The notes below the pieces were generated by a model. That model ran no database searches. It saw nothing but the letters and a program-made list of their open reading frames with translations, and was not told the DNA's origin. This document shows, one piece after another, positions 26,047 through 34,791 of a stretch of DNA of 64,000 nt. A program made the translations under genes and the position numbers. This DNA comes from Methanoregula sp. SKADARSKE-2 (lineage in GTDB: Archaea > Halobacteriota > Methanomicrobia > Methanomicrobiales > Methanospirillaceae), in the NCBI GenBank assembly GCA_030919125.1, contig CP121470.1, positions 434,001 through 498,000 on the forward strand, read 5' to 3'. Every line of letters starts with the position of its first letter. Within the stretch, counting starts at the first letter, position 1.

Positions 26047-26687
26047 TCAGCGGGCCCCACCGAAAAGCCGGTTCAGGAACGAGAGAAATTCATGGAAGAG
26101 ATCGGTCGTGGCCGGTGAGCCCGAACGGCTTGTGTTCACCGGATTTTCTGGAGAAGGCAACGGGACCCTCAGTTCACATACCCTCATAACCGGGTGACCG
26201 TTCGGATCCAGGATTCTATCCGAGCGGTTAACTTTTTCCAGCTCATACATCCCGAGATCGGGAACCATTCTGCAGTTGGGATCCGGTGTGCTGGAGAAGT
26301 TCCGGAGAAGGAATTTGGCACCATTATGGTCTCCTTCGATATCACACCGGGTGATGTGCCGATAATTCAGGTAAAGGGCTCGTAGATTTTGCACCCATAC
26401 GTGGGGCAGGTCTCCGAGAACGAGAAGACAACGCTCTCGTTCTGCGGAGTCGCATCCTGAACCCGTTTATTTCAGCAGTCTTCCGAGGGGCGACAGGCCG
26501 TGCCATAGCAGTTCATGGTAAAAGAGACGGATTCATTAACCGGGGTTCCGTTTCTCTCGAAAAATACGTTTGTGAGAGTGGGTATGCTGATATCAGCAGA
26601 TACCGGTATAACACAAAGGACCAACACAATCGCTAAGGCAGAGAAAATTCCAGCCAGGTACTGGGTTGCAGGTAAATCACGTTCCAT
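26047..26687 (-). pseudogene. Secreted protein with LNYRHITRCD motif, broken
   Basis: The 5' part encodes a signal peptide (IFSALAIVLVLCVIPVSA) and the mature start DISIPTLTNVFFERNGTPVN to CRPSEDC, then an in-frame TGA. The same frame resumes as NKRVQDATPQNESVVFSFSE and TCPTYGCKIYEPF, and shifts by one base to LNYRHITRCDIEGDHNGAKF and a variable tail ending RLFGGAR. Paired cysteines and the signal peptide point to an extracellular protein of a methanogen-specific type; function unknown. The TGA and the frameshift make it a likely pseudogene. Confidence 0.7.
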
Positions 26688-26767
26688 ATCAGGTCACTTC
26701 CCTCCAAAAACTTCCTTCCGGGACATTATTGCTCCGGTTTTTCCCGTCAGTTTTTTCTTGATCCTCC

Positions 26768-26890
26768 TTAGTATTTGTTTCTTTTCAGGAAAACGAGAAT
26801 AAGACCGATAAGAATCGGCGAAAAGATCACGCTTGTAAATGGGGCAAGAGGTCTCCTCGTGTAGGAGGCCTGAGATCGTGCCGATGGGTG
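26768..26890 (-). pseudogene. C-terminal anchor of a lost surface protein
   Basis: The frame ends TRRPLAPFTSVIFSPILIGL then ILVFLKRNKY and stop: a single transmembrane helix followed by a short basic tail, the usual C-terminal anchor of archaeal surface proteins. No matching ectodomain is readable upstream. It lies just upstream of the secreted-protein pseudogene on the same strand. Confidence 0.4.
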
Positions 26891-26930
26891 CTCTCATCAA
26901 ATATGCTGCTTCTGCAAACTCCATCTCTGT

Positions 26931-27705
26931 CGTCTCTCGTTTGAGATCTGATGTCGTCCACTGGTTTGTTGTGGTTGCCTCCCCGACTCACCCTCATTAT
27001 TGCCCCACGTTGTTGAAGCGCTGGCGCTTGAATTAATCCAGTATGTTGCTTTGAAAGAATCCCCGCAATTCGCAGGCCATTCCAATATCCTTACAGGCAA
27101 ATGAGGGCATTTTTTCGTAAACCAGTGTATGTTTCGATCCGATAATCCGATCGGGTTTCAGAACGCATCTTTTTCTTCACTATTGTCTATAAACTACCGG
27201 CTGGTATACATTAACTCGATCGATCTTTGGAAAAATCACGAGTGGCCGTGAAGGGGGATACGACGGACGGGGATGGAGTGTCGGATCTTTTCAATCCGGG
27301 TTTTGTGCGATTCCCATTCCGCTGAACCGAAATTTTTTTTGAGCAGGGGGTGGGGGAAATGCCGAAAAAACGGAGGGGGTCCGGGCGTTCACCCGAACCT
27401 GGGATCCCGGCATATGCGAGCATATCGAGGGGTCCAGGCTCCGGCCCAGGGCAAAACACGAGCCTGCTCTCATGCCTCATCCGGAGCCGTACTGGCGGGG
27501 GGACCGACCCCTTCCGAAAAGGATCCAGAAAACCCGGGTTTACAACAGAGTTTAATCGGAAAAATGGCAAATTTGAAAAATTGGGGGAGCCTGCAGGAAA
27601 ATTCCCGAGCCGGAGGGGATCGGATACCTCGCTCCCTCAAATGAGCGGCAGCTCTTCAGCATCAGACTTTGTCCTGCACGGGATGGTATACCGGATGGGA
27701 ACGAC
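26931..27705. other. Degenerate stretch, no gene recognised
   Basis: Open frames here are short or compositionally improbable (Gly/Pro/Arg-rich frames of a GC-rich strand). The region ends abruptly at the atwA fragment at 27706, so it probably contains the breakpoint that removed the rest of that gene. Confidence 0.5.
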
Positions 27706-28017
27706 AGGAGAGCGGCACCGGGTCGCTCTTGCCCAGGTCCTGATAAAGGAGCCCCGGCTCGTCATTCTCGACGAGCCGACCGGGACCATGGACCCGATCA
27801 CAAAGCAGGACGTGAAGCACTCGATCCTCAACGCCCGGGACGAGATGGATGAGACGTTCATCATCGTCTCCCATGACATGGATTTTGTCCGGGATGTCTG
27901 CGACCGGGTCGCCCTGATGCGGGGCGGAAAGATGATCGATATCGGCCCGACCGCTGCGGTCCTTGCAGAGGTTACCGATGACGAGAGAGAGAGGACTGAT
28001 TTCGCGGAGAGGAAAAA
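27706..28017 (+). pseudogene. AtwA C-terminal fragment (cassette copy 3)
   Basis: About 104 residues match the end of AtwA from the second ABC signature on: [40 protein letters not shown], then [20 protein letters not shown] and the tail. Both Walker A loops and the entire first ABC domain are absent. The original stop is lost; the frame runs into the mrp copy that follows. Residues are almost all shared with the intact gene at 8693-10288. Confidence 0.85.
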
Positions 28018-28867
28018 CCTGAATGCAACGAGAACTGTACCAGCTGCGGATCTGCACAGAACAGCGCACCGAAGGGACTGCCTCCCAAGGCAAAGATCGA
28101 TGTCAAGCACGTCATCCTTGTACTCAGCGGAAAATGCGGGGTGGGAAGATCCACCGTCTCTGTGAACCTGGCATCAGCCCTTGCCGGCCAGGGCCGGAGG
28201 GTAGGGCTCCTTGGAGCCTGACTTCCCTGGACCCAACATCCCCAAGATGCTGGGAATCGAGGAGCGGGGGCCGGCCGTTCTTGCAAACGCGATTGAGCCG
28301 GTCCGTGTTACCGGCAACCTCTCGGTCATCTCGATGGCGTTCCTGCTCCCGGATATCAGCACACCAGTCGTCTGGCGCGGCCCGATGAAAATGACTGCGA
28401 TCCACCAGTTCCTTGTTAAAGGTTGCCTGGGGGGCGCTCGATTACCTTGTTGTGGATCTCCCGCCAGGCACCGGGGACGAGGCGCTCTCGATTGTCCAGC
28501 TCGCACTGAACGTGCGGGGGGCGGTTATTGGGACAAAACCCCAGGATGTTGCCGTGATGGATGCGATCAAGGCTCCAAAATTTATCGAAAAACTGGAACT
28601 GCCGGTTCTCGGTGTCATCGAGAACATGAGCGGGATGATCTGTCCGCACTGTGGCAAGAGCGTAAGTCTTTTTGGCGAAGGGGCGGAAAGAGGGTGGCTG
28701 AGGATCTTGGCGTACCCTATCTTGGTGCGATTCCTCTCGACCCGGAGAGGGTCTGGGCCGGGGATGAGGGTTGGCCCTATCTCCTCCGTCACGCAGACTC
28801 CCTAACATGGAGAGCGGTGGATGCGGTTATGGGGCGCCTTGTCTCAGAGATTGAGACAGAAGCGTAG
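28006..28867 (+). pseudogene. Mrp/NBP35 ATPase, multiply frameshifted (cassette copy 3)
   Basis: The whole gene is present in pieces: a cysteine leader [15 protein letters not shown], then [20 protein letters not shown] with GVGRS in place of the KS of Walker A, a stop after GLLGA at 28219; GPNIPKMLGIEERGP in a second frame; [19 protein letters not shown] to CPHC in a third; and [19 protein letters not shown] to the stop in the second frame again. Three or more frameshifts and the damaged P-loop make it inactive. It preserves the N-terminal CX3CX2C motif that copy 1 has out of frame. Confidence 0.87.
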
Positions 28868-28914
28868 CCACGAACAGGATCAACGACAAGGACAAGCTTC
28901 TCCGGGGGGCATAC

Positions 28915-29194
28915 GTGAGAAAATATCCGGATATGCCGGAACTGCTGGAGCAGTTCACGGATGAGCAGGATGCAGACGAGCGGGGGGTGACGGTTAAGGA
29001 GGTCCGCGAACGGTTTGCCTTGACGCAAGCACCAGGCCAATACAATCCCGGCCTTCCTCCGGCGGCCTGAATTCGGGGCCTTCCGTGGATAACCGTTTGG
29101 GGTCCTCCGGATTGAACGCACCTCCCCATCGGAACCCCTGAAAAGCCGGTACCTGGTCAGACGAAAGAACTGCAGACCCGCAGAACAACGATAG
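28915..29194 (+). pseudogene. HTH-like small protein, broken (cassette copy 3)
   Basis: GTG-initiated VRKYPDMPELLEQFTDEQ, then GVTVKEVRERFALTQ in one frame; after a shift near 29030 QANTIPAFLRRPEFGAFRG, a TAA where the family has Phe, then VLRIERTSPSEPLKSRYLVR and a stop. All landmarks of the family are present, so the identity is sure, but one frameshift and one nonsense codon inactivate it. Confidence 0.8.
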
Positions 29195-29254
29195 GATAAT
29201 CACCGGGTCCAGCCTGACCCACTAGTATCGCGGAAGCAATGCAATGGGGGGAAA

Positions 29255-29593
29255 ATGAAGATCACCGATGTTTCAAAAGTTGTCTCAGGGCCAAACCCGC
29301 ACCACGTGGATGCACGCAAGATCTATGATTCGCCCCATGCGATGGCGGTAGTGATCACCCTGAATGCGGGAGAGTCGCTCAAAAAACACCTCACGCCTAT
29401 CGATGTCTTCTTCTATGTTCTGGAAGGGACCGGGGTTGTCACGATAGGGACTGAGAGCCAGACGGTGGGGAAGGATATGCTGGTCGAGAGCCCGGCAAAG
29501 ATCCTCCACACGTGGAAGAATGAGGGGGATTCTGTTTTCCGGGTCCTTGTCGTGAAAGTTCCAAAACCCACAGAAAAGACGAGGCTGCTCTGA
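29255..29593 (+). CDS. Small cupin protein (cassette copy 3)
   Basis: An intact 112-residue cupin, paralogue of 6980-7318: MKITDVSKVVSGPNPHHVDA, GESLKKHLTPIDVFFYVLEG, SPAKILHTWKNEGDSVFRVL and KVPKPTEKTRLL. It is the only undamaged member of cassette copy 3. It is preceded by a GGGGGG stretch five bases from the ATG that can serve as ribosome binding site. Selection on it alone would imply a role independent of Mrp. Confidence 0.87.
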   Translation: MKITDVSKVVSGPNPHHVDARKIYDSPHAMAVVITLNAGESLKKHLTPIDVFFYVLEGTGVVTIGTESQTVGKDMLVESPAKILHTWKNEGDSVFRVLVVKVPKPTEKTRLL

Positions 29594-29606
29594 CGAGAAC
29601 AGTTCT

Positions 29607-30002
29607 CTAGGGATCGATCCCACGGCATGCCGGGCAGTTCAGTCCGTAGTCATGGTAGACCTCGGCCCAAGGAGCAAAACCGACACAGACAGCCGGCTTG
29701 ACCGCGTGGATCCGGCAGTACACCTTCCCGTCATCCCTCTTCCAGTAGAACGGGCAGTACGAGATCGTCCTCCCCTCCGGGTCCACCCAGTAATCGATCC
29801 GGCCAATACGGGAGAGATCTTCCCGGGTGATATCCTTCCCGCTGAGCCGGCTCCCGTCCTGCATTTTTATTGCGACGTGCCGGAGAATATCTTCGCGGCC
29901 CGCAGCGATCCAGGGAAGAAGGTCTCCAACGATCCCCTTCTGCCCCCAACCCCACTTCTCGCAGCACCGGCCGCACTGGAGACAATCCTGTTCCGGGATC
30001 AT
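29607..30002 (-). CDS. YkgJ-type cysteine cluster protein
   Basis: A 131-residue protein of the YkgJ/CxxCxxCC family (putative zinc- or Fe-S-binding). It starts MIPEQDCLQCGRCCEKWGWG, giving CX2CX2CC, and has further cysteines in ISYCPFYW, VYCRIHAVKPAVCVGF and NCPACRG. The start at 30002 puts the motif at the N-terminus, as usual in the family; a 48-residue extension is possible but unsupported. It is convergent with cupin copy 3. Confidence 0.88.
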   Translation of the reverse strand: MIPEQDCLQCGRCCEKWGWGQKGIVGDLLPWIAAGREDILRHVAIKMQDGSRLSGKDITREDLSRIGRIDYWVDPEGRTISYCPFYWKRDDGKVYCRIHAVKPAVCVGFAPWAEVYHDYGLNCPACRGIDP

Positions 30003-30134
30003 GGATATATTCCGTTGGTTGTCCAGGATATTAGCCGTTATTTTTTTACAGAAAAAATTTACCCGGGCAATCAGAGAAATCCTAAAGAGGGTCAGAGAGC
30101 GAATAGAGCTGTAGCGATAAAACGGGGAAACCGG

Positions 30135-32110
30135 ATGAATGACCATAACCAGAATATGCTCCTCGACCAGCAGCCTCTTGGAACAATAACATTCGCAGAG
30201 AACCCGGAGCCGCGATGCCCCTGCTTATTATTGCTCGATACCTCCGGATCGATGGCAGGGCAGGCCATCTCCGCGTGGCCCACCGATCTCCTCCGGATAA
30301 AACCGGACGGTCCGGTCGTTGGCTTCCTGATGCCGCGGATTGCGGACTGCGAACCGATCCACAAGGCGTACGGGCCCACGCACCGGAAGGAGACGTTCCC
30401 CCACGCCGACTGACGGTTCCTCATCCGGATCGCAAAAAATCTCGCCGCCACATTCTATGTCATCCACAAGTTCGGGTACGTGATAGGGGACGTGAACGAG
30501 GGCAATATTCTCGTGGACGACAAGGCCTGCGTCCGGCTGATCGACTGCGACTCGTTCCAGGTACGGGCGGCGGACCAGCTCTACCGCTGCGAAGTCGGGG
30601 TCGCCCAGTTCACCCCCCCGAGATCTCGAAATCAAAAAATTTCCGGATGGAACGGACAGCAAACCACGACAACTTCGGGCTTGCGATCCTGAATTTCCAG
30701 CTCCTCTTTCTCGGGAGACACCCGTACTCGGGGGTCTACTCGGGAGCAGAGGAGATGCCGATCGAACGGGCGATCACAGAGTTCCGGTTTGCGTACAGCA
30801 AACAGGCTCCTACAAAATCGATCTCCCCCCCGCCGAACTCAGTCGGGCTTGAGGTTGTCCCGGGATACGTGGCCGATCTCTTTGAGCGGGCGTTCTCTGA
30901 AAGGGGAACATCGCCCACGGGACGTCCGACCACCAGGGACTGGTGGGATGGACTCGAAGCCTTGGAAAAAAATGCGCCCGTGCAGTGCGGACTCCGTCCA
31001 CACCTTCTACTCAGGCCTTGCTGCCTGCCCATGGTGCAAACTCGAAGAGGTCTCAGGAATTTTGTTGTTCCTCAGCCGGGACCGGATATCCAGGATCGAT
31101 ATCCTCCGGGAATGGCAGAAGGTGGACGCGATCAGACCCCCGGGCCCGGTCCCTTCGCTTGGCCCCGCGAACTTTCCAGGCCAGCCAAGACCACTCTCCC
31201 CAGCGATCGAACAGTCGCTCGGGTTTGCGAAGATCCGCCAGATCGCCGGGCTTGTCGTTGTCGCCGGATGCGCGGTCATGGCGGCGATGGGAACGATCCC
31301 CGAGAACGATTACCCGGCCCTCATCGTCACGGCCATTGTTGTCGCCATACTGTTCCTCTATCTCGGCTAGGCAACCGGAGAGAAGCAGCGGAGGAGACAG
31401 AACCTTGAGAATGCCCGGTACATGTGGGATCTCTGGAACAGGAAATGGGTGAGTGAGGCGGGCGACGGGGCGTTTCTTAACCAGATGAACCATCTCCGGG
31501 AACTCCGGCGAAAATACGAGAGCATAGACCGGGGATACCGGGCCGGGCTCCTCACCCTTGAAAGCTCGGGAAGAGGGAGGGTGGGTGGGAGCTGCAGCAG
31601 TTTCTTGCCCGCTGCAGCATCGAGAACTGCCCGATTCCCCGGCTTGCCCGGCTCAGAACGATCCTCAGGTCATGGGGCATCTGCACCGCGGCGGATGTAA
31701 ATCCGAAAAACCTGATGAGCGTTCCCCAGCTTGACAACACCCTGGCAAACGAGATTCTCACCTGGAGGGAGAGGATGGAGAAGAATTTCCTGTTCGATGC
31801 AACCAGAGGGATCCAAAGGTCCGATCTCAAGACTCTTATCCAGCGGTTCCAGCCGCAGATGAGACCGGTGGAGCGGGAGATCAAGAGCGGGATCGTAAGA
31901 CTCCAGTGGATAGAGGAGGATATCCGGAAGAAACGGATAGGTCTCCGGCCGGCGGTTGAGAAACGAGCCCGCGAACTCGCGCAGGCCAAAGCCGACTTTG
32001 AGGTCTTCAGCAGTACGCCGGAGGAGGCGATCCGGCGGGGTCTCGATCAGATTATGCATCCGCGGGGATCCGTACGGCAAATCCATTTTTGCCTGAGAGA
32101 CAGACATTAG
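30135..32110 (+). pseudogene. VWA-kinase (TerY/YegI-type) fusion remnant
   Basis: Starts as a VWA protein (RCPCLLLLDTSGSM, the MIDAS motif), which at about 30265 passes directly into a kinase-like protein: GFLMPRIADCEPIHKAYGP, FGYVIGDVNEGNILVDD (catalytic loop with D and N), VRLIDCDSFQV (DFG-like), LLFLGRHPYSG, two membrane segments (GLVVVAGCAVMAAMG, ALIVTAIVVAILFLYL) and an HhH-like C-terminus (VNPKNLMSVPQLDNTLANEI). This matches the VWA, PP2C, kinase triad (YegLKI/TerY-P). The PP2C gene and kinase N-lobe are deleted. Trp to TGA at 30411, shifts near 30620, 30945 and 31570 and a TAG near 31368 complete the inactivation. Confidence 0.78.
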
Positions 32111-32143
32111 TAATGACAACACTATTTCACTAGAGTGGTTGGG

Positions 32144-33166
32144 ATGGCAGGAAGAAGAGCAGCCGGATCCAGGCCGGGTCCAAAAAAAGAGAGTTCTTCT
32201 CCAGGATGGGTGATCCGGAAACCTTCCGGTAAGACCAAACGGGAGAGACGGGAGCAAGATGATGGGGAAGCCGAAAACAGAGAGCCGGAGAGCTCCAGCA
32301 GGCGATCCTCATGGAGAAAGAAAGAACCTCCCGGGGAGGAACGGCGATCCCCTCCGGGACAAAAATCCGGGGATGGGCCGAAGATCCGGCCGGAGCCAAA
32401 GTCCCGGAGGCCGGAGCAGCAGTTCCAGCAGAACAAGCGACCACGTTCCGGAGAGAATTCCGGGGTCCCTGCAGAGGATCTCCGGCAGGTTCTGCCAAAG
32501 GCAAAGCCGGTCGACAGCCCTCCCCTTACCAGCCGGCAACGGATGGCGCAGGAGTTTGATGAGGGGCGACCGATGGCAAGGACCGGACGGTCGCTGGAAA
32601 GACCTGAAGGGCTGATCCGGCAGGAGAAGGGATCCCGGTCGGCGACGGCCCGGCAACCCGGCGACCGCCGACAACCGGCCCGACCCCGGCCTGCACCCGG
32701 GCGATATGAAAACAGGTCTGCATCCGGAAGATCGGACCGCCCGCTCGCGGAATTCAAGGAGTTTGTACCCGAACACCGTACCCGGCAGCTGGGAACTGAG
32801 CCTGAAGGGCCGGGGCGCCAGAGTCCGCAGTCACGGCCGGCCCCAAGAGCCGGAGATGTACGGCCAGAGAGGGGGAGATCGCGGGATTTACGGATACACA
32901 AAGAAGGGGCCGGCCCAGTCACACGGATGCAACCCGGCGGGAAGCCTCAGGAAGCACCCGGTGAAAAACAGAGGTTCCCTTCCCGAAGAACTACGAGACC
33001 AAAATCGAAGAGACCAGCAGGGCTGCCCCTCCTGAAACATGAAGACAACCGTGCACAAAAACGCAGGGAGCGGGATCTGCAAACGATGCAGGATGCCAAA
33101 ACGGGGGGGAAGGCAGCCCGCCCGGCCAGGAAATGGGGTGTGTCGGAGCGGGGCCGGAAGAACTGA
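32144..33166 (+). CDS. Possible basic disordered protein, Arg/Pro/Ser-rich
   Basis: A long open frame (about 340 codons) of extreme composition, almost only Arg, Pro, Gly, Ser, Glu, Gln and Lys, without predicted secondary structure. It follows the kinase remnant closely. No domain is recognised. Purine-rich, GC-rich DNA easily yields such frames by chance, and overlapping frames on both strands are also open, so coding status is doubtful. If real it would be a disordered nucleic-acid-binding protein. Confidence 0.3.
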   Translation: MAGRRAAGSRPGPKKESSSPGWVIRKPSGKTKRERREQDDGEAENREPESSSRRSSWRKKEPPGEERRSPPGQKSGDGPKIRPEPKSRRPEQQFQQNKRPRSGENSGVPAEDLRQVLPKAKPVDSPPLTSRQRMAQEFDEGRPMARTGRSLERPEGLIRQEKGSRSATARQPGDRRQPARPRPAPGRYENRSASGRSDRPLAEFKEFVPEHRTRQLGTEPEGPGRQSPQSRPAPRAGDVRPERGRSRDLRIHKEGAGPVTRMQPGGKPQEAPGEKQRFPSRRTTRPKSKRPAGLPLLKHEDNRAQKRRERDLQTMQDAKTGGKAARPARKWGVSERGRKN

Positions 33167-33542
33167 AACTACCGGTCTCACCAGAACTTTTTACCCGGTC
33201 GGCAATGGATCTGTTGCCAGCGTACAGGAATCGGATGTCTTTTTATTCAGCGGGATGCAATGGCAGTTGATATCATCTTCTCCCTCCTTTTGAAGCGAGT
33301 TGACTTTTAAGAGACCATGAGAATCCCTCACAACCATTGGTGTGATCGCCATCTCCATCGCTCTACGGTTTCACCCCATGATGCCCTGTACGGGGGTAAT
33401 GAAGAAACGAAAGAGCGATGACAGGGGCTGAACGGAGATTTTTGAGTATGCCGCCCGATCCTTTTCAGAGAGCGTATAAATATTTATTTCGCCAAGCAAG
33501 GACAACGTGCCGTAAGAACAGAGGGGCGGAGGATCGTACGTG
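33167..33542. other. Intergenic with promoter for ferredoxin-like gene
   Basis: No gene seen in these 376 bases. A TATA-like AAATATTTAT near 33477-33487 lies about 60 bases before the ferredoxin-like gene, and GGAGG near 33529 is its ribosome binding site. Confidence 0.45.
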
Positions 33543-34301
33543 ATGCGAAAGATTATCCAGATTGACGAGAAGAGATGCACGGGATGCGGCCAGTGCATAC
33601 CGGACTGCCCGGAGGGGGCGATCCATAGTGTCGAACGGGTGGCAGAGGCGTATAACGAGAAAGCAGTGATGGAGAATATCGCACGGCAGGGTCCGGCCGT
33701 GATCAGGGCACATCTCGAACACCTCACCAGCCACCGGCAGCAGGAGTACTATCACCAGGCGCTCGAGTACCTGGACGAGCACAACCTTCCCGTCCCGCCG
33801 CACAGCAAACCGAAAGCCCCATCCGGTGAACCGTCCTGTCCGGAGCACGGTCACGTTGGTTCATGCCCCGGATCGGCTGCGCGGAGTATCGCACGCGGGC
33901 CACTTCGGTCCGTCGCACCAGCTCCAAGCCGAAAGTCCGAGCTCCGGCAGTGGCCGATCCAGCTCGCGCTCCTGAACCCTGATGCCGCGTATTTCGAGGA
34001 TGCGGACCTCCTCATCTCAGCCGACTGCGCACCGTTTGCGTACGCGGATCTCCACAAGAATCTCCTCCGGGACAGGATCGTGATCATCTTCTGCCCGAAA
34101 CTGGATTTGGACATCGAGGGCTACATCACAAAACTCGCAGAGATTTTTTCAAAACACGCGATCAAATCGGTCACGGTCCTCCGGATGGAAGTGCCGTGCT
34201 GCGGCGGGGTGAGGTACGTGCTCGATCAGGCCCTGGGAAGATCCGGCAAAACGATCTCGGTTACCGAGATGACGGTAACGATCCAGGGAGAGATCGTCTG
34301 A
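33543..34301 (+). CDS. [4Fe-4S] ferredoxin-domain protein
   Basis: A 252-residue cytosolic protein with an N-terminal ferredoxin motif CTGCGQCIPDCPEGAI (four cysteines, one cluster), a His/Pro-rich linker with CPEHGHVGSCPGSA, and a C-terminal domain ending MEVPCCGGVRYVLDQAL. Homologues in methanogens, from memory, carry two adjacent cluster motifs before this linker. Here the text jumps from DCPEGAI straight to the segment that normally follows the second motif, suggesting in-frame loss of one cluster by recombination at repeated CPEGA codons. These proteins accompany redox enzymes such as hybrid-cluster proteins; no partner is seen here. Confidence 0.82.
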   Translation: MRKIIQIDEKRCTGCGQCIPDCPEGAIHSVERVAEAYNEKAVMENIARQGPAVIRAHLEHLTSHRQQEYYHQALEYLDEHNLPVPPHSKPKAPSGEPSCPEHGHVGSCPGSAARSIARGPLRSVAPAPSRKSELRQWPIQLALLNPDAAYFEDADLLISADCAPFAYADLHKNLLRDRIVIIFCPKLDLDIEGYITKLAEIFSKHAIKSVTVLRMEVPCCGGVRYVLDQALGRSGKTISVTEMTVTIQGEIV

Positions 34302-34304
34302 ATT

Positions 34305-34570
34305 ATCTCCGGCGTCAAAAACATACAGACCGTTTTGGCAAACTCATCGTTGAATGCGAGAACCGCCGCCCTCGCCCCCTCCGTTCGCTTTTGCGTCCGC
34401 GACTGCTTTGTTCACGAGCGCAAAGGAGATCGTTTCCCAGGTACCTTTTGGCAGCCGGGCCCTGGGATTCCGGGGAACCGACGGTTGGGGTCTCGCTCCC
34501 CCGAAGGTAATCTGAGGGGCCGGGGTTGCAGCAGACGCCGGCTGCGACTCCGTGCAGCCCGATGCGGGGA
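34305..34570 (-). pseudogene. Possible Cache-domain lipoprotein remnant
   Basis: The minus strand reads SGCTESQPASAATPAPQITF, like the lipobox and spacer of an archaeal lipoprotein, then GTWETISFALVNKAVADAKA, resembling the first helix of a single Cache sensor domain, and in another frame AFNDEFAKTV. No intact frame exists. The call is tentative. Confidence 0.35.
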
Positions 34571-34791
34571 TACGTCCTCCACGGATCCGGCGACCAAAAA
34601 AAATTTACAAAAACCCATGCAGGAGATGCATGGAGACAAAATAAACGCATTCTTTTTGGTTTTTTCGGAGGTTTTTCCCGAAAATCAAGGAGAGAATGTA
34701 ACGAATTATAAAGACGGGGATACAATTCTTACTATTCCCTGTGGATCCAAAAGGGTCCGTTACTTCTGAAAAATTCCGGAGAGGCATACCC

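Noticed and set aside
27350-28165. A 271-residue ABC ATPase
   Set aside because: Only 27706-28017 matches AtwA; the flanks are out-of-frame or non-coding.
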